From Mercurialis annua (Eukaryota; Streptophyta; Magnoliopsida; Malpighiales; Euphorbiaceae), in NCBI RefSeq assembly GCF_937616625.2, contig NC_065570.1, forward strand, positions 6,458,001-6,522,000: a stretch of DNA of 64,000 bases, given 5' to 3'. Below, piece after piece: positions 22,347-33,305 of this stretch. The position numbers and the translations under genes were made by a program. Under the pieces are notes generated by a model. That model had not been told where the DNA came from. It did not search any database and saw nothing but the letters and a program-made list of their open reading frames with translations. Each line of letters begins with the position of its first letter. The first letter of the stretch is position 1.

Positions 22347-24630
22347 TATAAAAGGAGTTTGAATTTGTGTAAAAAATTTAAAGTTTATATTTCAGTAAAA
22401 ATAAATAAGATTATAAAGTAAAAATGAATTGATTAGTATTAGTTCTAAATTGATTAGAAACAAGGTGTTCAATCATGAAACTAGAATTTTGCAAGAGAAC
22501 AACAGCATTGTAGTCTTGCTTTAAGTTAGAGTATCTTAAGAGTTAAGGGACTCCAATGGGAGAGTTTGGGCCAAAATCCATCATTTGTTCATTCTTAAAT
22601 CTGAGAGGGCTCCAGCAAGTAATAAATGTAATTATGATTATCATTTCCACCTTAAACTGGTAGCTATCCAAGAAACTCAATAATAGTTTTTAGGCTTAAT
22701 TCACCTGAACGTCTATTTAATCTTCAATTTTTATTTAATAGGTCTTTTTTATTCAATTTCACCTTATTTCGTTATTATACAATTTTTTTTATTTATTAAG
22801 TTCTAATTGACAGAATTCTCCGCGTTATGGGCGAACGAAGTTCATCTAACTCCTATTAATATCCGTTCGAACGAAGTTCATCTAACTCCTTTTATTATCC
22901 ATTCTGACGTAAAGGTGCTAGTTATTTAAATGATAGAGGTTTCATAGCTCAGGATTGTATGCTTTTATTGCCTGATATGCAATGTTTAGATCTAGTGTTT
23001 GATAGATGGCTTACTACTTAGCTAAGTTTGCTCTACATAACTCTTTTGAATATCAGCTTTGGATCAGGCATTTCCGTCTGAAATTTAGATTTATTTAATG
23101 GCTGACCAATCATGTTTTTATTAATAAAATCCCGTTTGATAATTATATTTACAAATTGATTGGGAGATGGATTGCATTATTGACCAATAATTTATTTGAA
23201 CAATTCCATAAAGAACAACTTAAAAGATTAATTCCCGACAAATAAAAATTTTAATTGTTGTGAATAAGCATATAAAATTCTCTCTTTTGTATATTAAAAT
23301 TTATGTTGTTATTTAAACAATTTAGTAAAATGATACAGATTAATAAACAAGGAGAAGAGATATGCTAATTTAAATTACGTTGAAAAGTGTAATATATAGA
23401 AACAAGAAATGAAGAATATATGCGAACTAAAAAAGGTTTAATTGTCAAAAAGAAAATTAATAACTAAGAAACTATAACTCAAATAGCAAAAACTTTGAGC
23501 GTCATTCTGTCAAGATCATAGGTTCAATTTCTCACGCAAACGCTTTTTCTTTTTCAATTATATACAAAATGTATAATAATAAACATCGTCTTATATCATA
23601 AAATAAAATTATACATTGAATTATAATGGCGGATAGAAACTTTAATCATATAATATTACAAAATTTAATAAATTTCAAGTAATTATTCTCGACGAATTCA
23701 ACATTTCATATCTTTAAATTTTTCCTTGATAATTATATCTTTAAATTATTAGATAATTATATTATTACTTATTTGTTACTCAAGTGTGTTTGCTTATTAG
23801 ATATAACATCTATAGATTGAGATTGTTTTATGAAATTTTAACATTTAAAACTTGTATGCACTAATACAACATCATGAACGGGTCCTTAATTTGTTTTTTA
23901 TTTAAATTTTAAATCTATCACTCAGCGAGAGGTCATTTTGATTTCAATTTTAATTCTAAATAGATAGCTACACAGGTAAAATAATGTTTTATCTTTTATT
24001 TTATATACCAACAAATATTTATTTTCAAATCAAATTGAATCAAACCAACATAATTTATTCTCTGTAAAGCTTAATTATATTTTTCTCCGGTATAATCATA
24101 TTTTTTTCAAATATATATTTTTCTAGTTGCATCTCGATTATTTAGATGGTGATTATTTTAAGATTAGTAGAAAATATATTCAAGTCTAACTCTCCTTTTT
24201 TATTAAAAAAATTATATTTTATATTTTATTATTATTATATGAGCTCATTTTATTATTTATGTAAATTGACTGATAAGGAATATAGTATAATTTTAAAAAT
24301 ATAATAATAATAGTTCAAATGATATAAGTGCTTGACGATAAACCGATAAGTTGTAGTTTCAATTACTCCTACAAGTGCTCACCTCTTCGATAATAAAAAA
24401 AAATCAGTAGTTTGAATTTTGATTTTTCTTTTTATAAAGTCATTTTTTAATATTTTTTGATAACACTACCTAAACAAATCATAATGTGCCACCACATCAA
24501 CATAGAAAACAGAGGACGTGCCAACCACTACAATGGGCCCCCACTTAATCAAAACCATAAAGCCCACCACCTTCCTCTGCTCTTTCTTCTCCAATTCCTC
24601 CTCTCCCTCCCTCTCTCACATCCAACCCCA
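22347..24630. other. intergenic DNA between WNK and the oxygenase-like gene
   Basis: AT-rich. It includes a weak LINE endonuclease-like relic near 22590-22685 (LNLRGLQQ and, out of frame, AIQET-like words), a 36-bp tandem pair at 22832-22903, and tRNA-like SINE traces near 23480-23545 and 24315-24400. The last 60 bp before 24635 are CT-rich, a plausible 5' leader. Confidence 0.45.
22832..22903. repeat. 36-bp tandem duplication
   Basis: The unit starting cgaacgaagttcatctaact occurs at 22832 and at 22868 with few differences. Confidence 0.75.
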
Positions 24631-24634
24631 AACA

Positions 24635-27600
24635 ATGTCTTCTCTTATACGCAACACAAGCGCCTTAAACCTATCGGCGCCGCCTCCGTCTCCAATCCCC
24701 ACCGGAAAAGGCTCACGATCCGCCGCCAACGAAAACTTCTCCGAATACCTCGATAAAACCTTCAACATTCCCGATCTCTCCCTCCCTGCACCTCACTTTC
24801 CACTATACAATAACAATGACTACGCCGATCACGATCACGATCACGATCATGATGATGATCGGACGGATACATATATTCCGGAGAAAATTGATTACCGGTT
24901 GTTGGAATTAGGTGATTATGAGACGATTGATCGGCTGTTACGCTCGGCTAGAGAGTTCGGTGTGTTCATGATTATTGACCATGAGATTTTTTATGATCAT
25001 GATGATCGTGATTTGTTGCCGTTGCTACACGTGGATGTTGATCGGGTTTTTTGTGATTTGGAGAAGGGTAGTTTTGGTAATGAGAAGAAGGGGAATATTT
25101 CTTGGGTTCGTTCCAGTGATAAACGTATGAAATGCACAAGATCTCAGTTTGTGACTGATAGATATGGGAGTTTCAGGTAATATTTGAAGTTTTAAATCAA
25201 TTTTTAATGATTTACGACGTTTTTTTTAGATTTAAACATGCTTTTGGTTTGTTTTAATCTAGATTGGTTAAGTTCGGAATTCTTTAGCTAGGATCTTTAT
25301 TAAAAAAATTAACATGAAAGCTCATCTTTATTAATGAACAGAAGTTGTTAATATTGAATCAGTACACTAGAATATTTCAACGATGATGTTTTACATAAAG
25401 AGCTTTATTCTTTTCCAAGTCTTTTTTTTGGAAAGCTTATATCTACTCTTTTTAGAATTTTTTATTTTTATTTATGAACTCCTCCTATATTTGAAATTAG
25501 AATGTTTAACTTTTAAAAATATACTTTTAGTTTATTTATAATGTGATCACCGGGTTGCTAACACAGCAATTTGATAAATTTTAAATTTATCTATATAAAT
25601 AGATATTTTAATTTCATATATATATGCAAGTGTATCATTTGGAAATATACTATCGTCATTTTTGTGGCATCAAAACTTTTAATAAATATTTTTTAGTATA
25701 AAGATAATAAAAAGACTAAGGATGTTTATTTTACATATTTTTATTTTTTTTGAAATATATTAAAATTTAAACCCGGAACTAGTAGGTTAATTTAAGTTTA
25801 GATTTTGTGTCCTATTCTGTATTTTAGTTTATTTTAAGCAAAATGTACAAGTTTATCCACAACTTTAGTTTATTTGTGAAATATAACATATTTTTAATAT
25901 CGTGTCTTTAGACTCTTTACTATTATCTTTTCGACCTTTGTCAAATACGCCAAGAATCAGTTTCGATCTGATATGTCATGGCGATGTACATTTATATATT
26001 TATAAAATTAATATTACATGAAATAAATAATATCTCGCCGCATCAGCTTCAAATCTATTTTAGTTATATTTGACAAAGGTCGAAAGATGATAGTCCATCT
26101 GTCACAACTTTAAAAACATTGGTATATTTGAAAAATAACCAAAATTGTGAGTAGATAAATATAATTTGCCGTTATTATTTTCTGTAAATAGTACATGATA
26201 TACTGCATGCATGCATGCATAGTGTCTAAACTTTAAAGTAATGAACATTAGCATCACAAATTCACAATGCAGATAAGCCAATACATAATTAAGTGAACCT
26301 TTTACAAAACACATATTAATAACTAAGTGAATATATCCTGTTGATTAAGGAAATGTGAGCTTGCTAGTAATTAATGAGTGTATATGGCAAGTTTTCAGTG
26401 AAAAGATGGAGATAATTGCGAGTAAACTGGATGAAATGGCTGAACAATTGCGTCATATATTTGTGGAAAACATAGCAAGATTGCAATTTGGAAGTAGAAT
26501 TCAAGGGAACGAGTCTGTGCTCAGTTTATACAGATACTCGGGCAATCATAGTTCGGTACAAAATCCATTGTCATCAACTGATCAGACAAGCAGCAAACAT
26601 AGTGATCATACTTTGTGTCTTCATCTGCCTGCAACGCGGTCTCAGTTTCATGTCCAGTCTGCAAGTGGCCCTTTGTCTTTTCATGTTGGTCCAGACACCA
26701 TTGTTGTCACTGTTGGACAACGTATTGAGGTAATTCTATCTCTCTCAGCTTCCTTAATTTGTGCTACTTTTGAATTGGGTTTAAGTCAGGACAACAGCTC
26801 GTAATTAATCAAGATTAAAATGAAAAATATTTGATATTTTTTGAATCAAACTCGAAGTTAAGTTACTGGAGTACATTCTGCAATACTTAACTTATAAAGC
26901 TATATAATCTTTCTTATTTTACATTTTAGTTAATAAAGTATTAGAGTCTAATATGTTTCACGTAATTTAAGTCTAATTTAAATATAATGAATATTCTATC
27001 AAATTGAATTTCAGTTTTGAAAACAGAGTTCAATGAAACACGGGTTATATATACTTGTACTTTTGAACTGAATTCTTGTATTATTGCAACTCAACTCAAT
27101 TAGGTCCTTACTGATTCTGAATAGCTAGCTATCTTAAGATTATCAGTGGATTCAATTTAGACTATGAAAATTGCATACATAATTGAACCTTGTAAAGTCA
27201 ATAAATTTGTCGAGCCAACTCGAGAAGTATTAGAAATTTAGAATTGACTCACAATATTCAGAATCAACTCAATATTAAATCGAGTTAATTTCAAATTCCA
27301 ACTACTCGGGTTAACTTGCGAGTCGAGCTCGATTAATGCTAAAATGTAAATACAATTTTTTTTCTATAAATAATCGAGTTGAATCGATTCTTGATTTGAA
27401 TCGATTCTTGATTATTCTATCACGACTTTGAGTCTGGTCTCTTAAGTAAAACTCGATCGTGTTTAAATCAAATTTTGAATTTTAAATTTTAGAGTAGAGT
27501 CGAGCTTGAAAATAATAACGGTTTGGTTCGATTACACATCTAATATATGTATAAATCATACATGATATGCTGTGAAAGTAAAGAATATTGAAACCTTTTA

Positions 27601-27833
27601 ACACACAGGAATGGAGCATGGGCGATTTCAAATGTGTATCTAGTGAATTAATCTGTGAGCCAGAGCTCGAAGCAAACAATGCTACATTCTCTATAGAGCT
27701 TAAATGCAAGTCATTAGATTTAGATGCAAGTTCCAACAAAAATAATTGTAACACAATCACTATAAGACACCAAATCCTAGTGATGGTAGTCATTATTTTC
27801 TTGTACAAAATTATTATGTTTCTTTTCTCATAA
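24635..27833 (+). CDS. 2OG/Fe(II) oxygenase-like protein with degenerate active site and C-terminal membrane tail
   Basis: Exons 24635-25176, 26399-26729 and 27609-27833 join in phase to 365 aa. Residues 44-120 resemble the N-terminal domain of plant 2OG oxygenases (FNIPDLSLP, then IDRLLRSAREFGVFMIIDH); residues 182-325 resemble the double-stranded beta-helix half. The metal site is incomplete. H248-x-D250 is present, but the distal His of the usual FKSVxHRV motif is Ser303 (FKCVSSEL) and the 2OG-binding Arg of RFS is Thr317 (TFS). Residues 347-365 are strongly hydrophobic and end the protein, suggesting a tail anchor. A His/Asp run (residues 65-76) comes from a GATCAC microsatellite. From memory, a small plant family annotated as ACC-oxidase- or GA-oxidase-like shares this tail, which argues for a conserved pseudo-enzyme; I cannot verify this. 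The start at 24635 follows a CT-rich leader; an in-frame ATG lies at 24533. Confidence 0.85.
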
Positions 27834-28624
27834 TCTGCTACAACACTAGAATTTAGCAGCAGGTTCGTACAGAGTTTGATTTTGATAGAGAGATTCTCAT
27901 AGTTAGGTTCGTTTAACCGGATCAACCGGCGGGTCGGCTTGAATTGGCTTGGATTTTATGGCGACTAAAGAGCTGAAAGACGTGTTGTCATGGGCCTTTA
28001 TTGGATGGGTTTGCTGTTTGTGGGCTTTAAAAGGTATTTTGGGCTTTCCTTTTGGGCTTTTGATTCATTTAGAATCAGTTTTGGGGTTAAGAGCCTACAG
28101 ACTCTTCTATGATTGTTTGATCTGATTGTGAATCCATACTTTATATATTCAGCCTGAATTTTGTTAAGATTAGTAATGAGCAAAAATCAAATTAAATTAG
28201 TGTTTGAAACATTGAGTTAGATCTGACTGAGTAGAAAGTTTAACTTTTGATTTTAGTTTGATTTCTATAATTGGTTGACCAAACCAATAAAAAAAATCAT
28301 TTAGATCTTCTTTCAATTTATTAGTGGTTTCAATTGAACTACTCCTTCTCATGTCATATTCTTATTTATATATAAATCACTTTTGAAGATATAAAAAAAC
28401 TAGCCCAAGTGGCTAAGACTCTCCATTGTATTTTGCGGTTTTGGTTTCAAATCTAGTAGGGTCAGAGGTTTAAAACTGATTTAAAATCTGAAAATCTAAC
28501 TATTAAGCACTAACTATTAATGTAATTAGATTCCATCTCTAAAGAAAAAAACAAATCGAGGGGATTACTATAATAATACACATGTAGATTTTGTTCAATT
28601 TATATGTATAATCTTTAAACTATA
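27834..28624. other. AT-rich intergenic DNA
   Basis: No gene was seen. A tRNA-like SINE trace with box A tagcccaagtgg and box B ggtttcaaatct lies at about 28398-28470; no target duplication was found. Confidence 0.4.
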
Positions 28625-28911
28625 CTCCCTCCGGTTCTTAATATTTGTCGCATTTGAAAAATAATTTAGTTCATAATATTTGTCATGTTATAATATCAAG
28701 AGAGCATTAATTGATATTTTTCCAAGTTCCCCCCCCCCCAATTAATTTATTGAAAGAATACAATAAACAAATAAAAATGGTAATTATAAATGTAAATAAG
28801 TTTTAATGTAGGGTTAATTTAGTAAAAGTGTTTACAAATTAAGGCATGTTAACTGTTTTCTAGGTTCTTGTGACAAAGTCAAATGCGACAAATATTATGG
28901 ACGGGAGGGAG
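28625..28911. mobile_element. Stowaway MITE
   Basis: TIRs ctccctccggttcttaatat and (right) atattatggacgggagggag are inverted over about 30 bp and flanked by TA on both sides (28623-28624, 28912-28913). Length 287 bp; no coding content. Confidence 0.88.
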
Positions 28912-29080
28912 TAATTAAAAAGAAATGAAGGGAGTATAATCCTTAAACAAATCTTTGCATAATTTGAGAGCATGCACCTCGAAACTATGCTTAAAAGTTA
29001 AATCAGTGGAGGGTCCATCCATCTTTTAAAGATTTTGTTTAACTCCTAATTAGATCATTAGTTGGTGTTTGACAGCAGGA

Positions 29081-29260
29081 GAGCTTCATCAATTTCTTAA
29101 TCTAATCTTGATTGTTATTTTCTTTTCATTTTAATTTCAGTTTTACTGTGTGATCGTGATAGGAAGCTTCATTAATTTCTTAATCTAATCTTGATTGTTA
29201 TTTTCTTTTTATTTTAATTTCAATTTTACTGTGTGATAATGATAGGAAGCTTCATTATAG
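29081..29260. repeat. 83-bp tandem repeat, two copies plus a partial third
   Basis: Units begin with (g/a)agcttcatc/t at 29081, 29164 and 29247 (period 83). The two full copies differ at only a few positions. Confidence 0.85.
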
Positions 29261-29716
29261 TTAGTTGACATATCACATTTTATGTCCCATCATAAAATCC
29301 AACGATGTAACAAATTTAGATTTCTCTTGTTTAACCAATTAAATGGTCAAGTACCTTGCACATGCACCAAAGGAAAAAATAATTAAATAAAGAAATCCCT
29401 ACCAACTTAATTATCTTTACCTTCAATAAAAGTTTAGATATGTCAAATATTCTAGTGATGGATTTATAAAATAATTTTCCTTAAGAACAATTATAAAATA
29501 AAAAAAGTTGAGGACAATAGATACAATTTGATGTTAAAAAAATTGAAATTAATAATAATTGATAATTAGCATTTAAAAGAAAGTGACCACCTTTTGTTTG
29601 CAACAGTGTTTTAGAAATTGAATTATTGGCCGAACTGATACGATCATCAATCTATGGTTCAATCGATTAAACAACAATTATAGATGTAAACAATCACATG
29701 ATATCTATATAAATTT

Positions 29717-30069
29717 GAACAAAGGGTCAACGCCCCCTTAAACTTCTGACACGGAGTTATCTAACTGAATTTATATTTTTTTGACCAACTAACCCCAAAA
29801 CTCTTTATTTTTGGGTCAAATAACCCCATAATTGTATTTTTAAAACACGTAAAATACAAATCGGATGTGAGGGATATAAAAAACTAATTAGATACTTCTC
29901 TAATTGTTGCGATATAATTATCCTAAATTTATTTTTTGAAATAAAAATATAAATTATGGGGTTATTTGACCCCAAAATGAAGAGTTTTGGGGTTAGTTGC
30001 TCAAAAAAGTTTAAATTGGGTTAGATGATCGTATGTCACAAGTTTAGGGGCACGTTGACCCTTTGTTCA
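29717..30069. mobile_element. Mutator-type MITE
   Basis: Inverted ends gaacaaagggtcaacg ... cgttgaccctttgttc extend well inward (ggggttatttgacccc / ggggtcaaataacccc-like). They are flanked by the 9-bp repeat tataaattt (29708-29716, 30070-30078). No coding content. Confidence 0.8.
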
Positions 30070-31574
30070 TATAAATTTTATAATAAATTTTCATATTTAA
30101 ATTTAGAATACATAATTAAAATTTTAACTAGAAGATAAAATTGAAATCTAGTAAATAAATTACCCTTTAACTAATCAATTGATTACATTAAAATACTAAA
30201 TAAAGTATCATATTATTTTTGCAGTTTAATCGGCTCAATAATTTAAAATTTTTGTGATTTTGTGATTTCTTTTGTTTTCCAAAAGTTGAACTAAAAATTT
30301 AATTTTAATTAAGAATTGATACTTAATTTGTGACCAAATTGATGGAATGATTCGTATAATCTGATTCTTGAAATACTGGTTTGTAATATGTGTATGTGTG
30401 TGTTTTTTTTATGTATACATACATATAGACAGTGATGAAACTAGCTCAAGTTTTGAGATTCGAGCGTAATTTAATTTTAAATATTTGAAATACCATACCA
30501 TGAAAAATATATTAAAAAAATATAATTATTAAAATTTTGAGGTAGGGCTTTTTTAGGAATTTTTTTAAGAGGGAAAAAATAATGAGGGGTGCTATGTCCT
30601 CCATGCTAGACCCTTAGTTATGTACAAATCCATCATATATATTTGATTGTCTCTCCATATGTTATCAACTTTAAAAGTTTCACAAACTTTTGCACAAAAA
30701 AGTCTACCAAGGTGTAGTCATCAATTTATGATACGGTCGGTTCCCATATACTTCAAAGCATGCATTTTGGACACAACTGTATGGTACTCCCCTATTTTCT
30801 TCGCTATTCAACCCTCAATTTGCCTCTTTCTTTAAAGATTTTTTCTTTGATGAGTTAGTGATGGAATAAATGTGTGGTTTTGGCTTTTTGGGTAATAAAT
30901 CTTGTTTTATTCCATGTCTCATGATATATAAGTATATGATAAGCTTCAATATTAACTAATGGAGTGTTTATCCCACACAACGGATGTGTCACGTCATTTT
31001 ACAATAAGCCAATAAATATATACGATAAAAAAACTTTATTTATTATTTACTTTTTTATTATTAAATATTCATATATGGCAAACGTCATACTGGTTCGTTT
31101 CACGAATGACGTGGCGCAACCCGTTTTATTGTATAATTATTCTGATTAATGACATTCATTCAATTGAATGAGCCCAACCTTGCTTCTACTTTTGGATCTT
31201 TTGACTACAAGGATTTCCAAATTATGTCAAAATATATAATTTACTTAACCTACAAATTTTAGTTTATAAAACTATCAATGAGGATAAATTAATATAAATT
31301 TACTTTTTTAAAGTCTTGAAGCCTTTGTTATTGATTTATAATTTAGTTTCAATGCATTTACATTATTTCATTTTTCGTTGACAAATACTTTTAACCTTGA
31401 TCAAACATAAATGGTGAAATGAGCTAGCTACCATCACTAAAAGCAGTATTTGGTTAAGCAATAGTCATATATATTATAGTTATGTTATTAATCACAATAC
31501 AATATAACTATTAAAAGTCCAAAAAAAAATGATGTAGAATATTGAAAAACATGAAGTATTTAATTTTATTTCAT
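30070..31574. other. intergenic DNA
   Basis: No gene was recognised. An imperfect inverted pair near 30972-31130 (cacaacggatgtgtcacgtc versus gacgtggcgcaacccgttt) suggests an old MITE. Confidence 0.4.
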
Positions 31575-31690
31575 GCACAAGAGGACTTGGCCTAATGGCC
31601 AGATCCTTAGAGTTGCATGAGGTCGGAGGTTCGACCCTCCAATTCTCCCTCAGGCCGTGGTTTGCCTGTTTAAAAATGAATAATGATACT
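31575..31690 (+). mobile_element. tRNA-like SINE
   Basis: Box A-like ttggcctaatgg and box B-like ggttcgaccctcc are spaced as in a tRNA (about 35 bp), followed by an unrelated 3' part. It does not fold as a clean functional tRNA by eye. No target repeat was identified. Confidence 0.5.
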
Positions 31691-31849
31691 AATTAATTCC
31701 CGCTAATAATTAATATAGAATAGTTCTATTTCTGTTAAAAAAATTATATGTTATGTATATATTTCTATTTTCACCAATGATAGTGAATTTTAACTTAAAT
31801 TTGTGATAACTATTAAAATATATAAGAAAATATAAAATTACTTGTAGTT

Positions 31850-32204
31850 AGATGAATTGTGCAGTTCACTTTGGCCTTAATATGGCAGCAGATCTTCCCT
31901 TTTCCAAGTCAATTTGTGAATGTGATGCTGCAAACGTTATCAGCAGATTGAAGAATGAGAATGCCATTGTCACATTCAACTTCCCATCGAGGACTGTTTA
32001 GTTAGTCGTTATGGTAGAGACGTTTCATTTATTTATATTAGTAGAGATTGTAACCAAGTAGCGCACTCTTTAGCTAAATGCGATATTTTCTTCGGTAAAA
32101 ATTGCTTATTTGACGGAAGTTTTTCGTATCCGGTCAATGAACTTCTTTTCTATTACTTAGTTTCGAATTTTTCTTCTAAAAAAGAATTTGCGCCATCTAG
32201 ATAA
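31850..32204 (+). pseudogene. RNase H-fold (RVT_3-type) protein relic
   Basis: Two frames together give the C-terminal part of the plant RNase H-like domain found in LINE-derived and stand-alone plant proteins. The first (31857-32000) reads CAVHFGLNMAADLPFSKSI then ECDAANVISRL, with the family's E-x-DA motif, and ends at a stop. After a frame change, SFIYISRDCNQVAHSLAKCD follows, with the conserved RDxNxVAHxLA motif, ending at TAA 32202-32204. The frameshift and internal stop indicate a pseudogene. Its 5' half is absent. Confidence 0.65.
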
Positions 32205-32383
32205 CTATATATTCCCTCTATTTCTTTAACTGTATTTCTTATAACAAAACACACATAAAAAAATTACTAAAATTTTATTTATACAACAAAAACCATTTAC
32301 ACATGTATATTACAAATTAACATATTAATAAATATTCTATCTACTTTAATTAAATTAAAAAAACAATACATCATTAAAATTTA

Positions 32384-32668
32384 GGTTTAATAGCATAAAA
32401 AATTACGAACTTTTAATTTTGACAAATTAATACATGAAGTATCAGATTTTAGCAAATTTTAAACCCTGAACAATTTTCTGCCAAAACAATACTGATGTGT
32501 ACACCGAAATAACTACTGTTCCAGCATATCAGCATATTTTTGACGGAAATTACTCAATGCTAAAATTACAAAAAATCAAAAGTTGGTGTATTAATTTGAC
32601 AAAATTAAAAGTTTGTGTTATATTTACAAAACACGCTAAAATTCATGATTTTTTACGCTATTAAATCA
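32384..32668. mobile_element. Mutator-type MITE
   Basis: Inverted ends (tttaatagcataaaaaatta ... gattttttacgctattaaa) are flanked by the 9-bp repeat taaaattta (32375-32383, 32669-32677). No coding content. Confidence 0.7.
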
Positions 32669-32980
32669 TAAAATTTATAATGACAACCATTTTATTAAAA
32701 ACACCGAAGACAGATTTTTTAGTCTTGACGGGGAGCATTTTCAACAGTTGCTGATGCCATAGGCTTCAAACTTCAAAAACAATTAAAAAAAAAACAAAGA
32801 TACTAACTTTTCTAATCAATGACTAACTGTTTTTTAATTATCTCAGCCATAGAAAAATCCACTACAGTATAAGGGTTAGTGGTCAAAATAATTAAAGAAA
32901 GAGATAATATGATAAGGGTAATGCTGTAAATAAATTGAGTCGAGTAGAGTTTTAAAATGTTCATATTTTGGTTCGCTACA

Positions 32981-33292
32981 TAATAGAAAATGAGAAGAGA
33001 GAAATGTAAATCTTTATTGAATCAGAAAATGAAATCTTGATTACAAATGAAGATTAAACTAGCTAGTCTATTTATACTAAGCTAGAGAAGTAACTGCTCC
33101 TAACAAACTTGCTGACATGGCATCACACACTGAAAGTGTGTTTTCATCAGCAACAGAAACTTATGACTGAGATCGATGACATGGCACAGATGACAGCTAC
33201 AACAGCAAGACTGTGAATCTTGCTCAGGAAGAAAGCAAATGCAGCTGAGGCAAATGCAGCTGAAGCAAATGCAGATACAGATACTTGTGTTA
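32981..33292 (-). repeat. 3' LTR of the copia element
   Basis: 312 bp. Identical to the other LTR except for one substitution (gctacaac here, gctgcaac there) and a 2-bp indel near its outer end. It contains a repeated caaatgcagctga-type motif near 33235-33275. Confidence 0.95.
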
Positions 33293-33305
33293 CCCTCCCT
33301 CAAGC
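33293..33305 (-). other. polypurine tract
   Basis: GCTTGAGGGAGGG on the - strand directly abuts the 3' LTR and immediately follows the pol stop codon. It is the expected plus-strand primer site for reverse transcription. Confidence 0.85.

Noticed and set aside
24518..24634. N-terminal extension of the oxygenase-like protein
   Set aside because: The sequence is CT-rich leader-like and of low complexity; the MSSLIRNTSALNLS start fits better.
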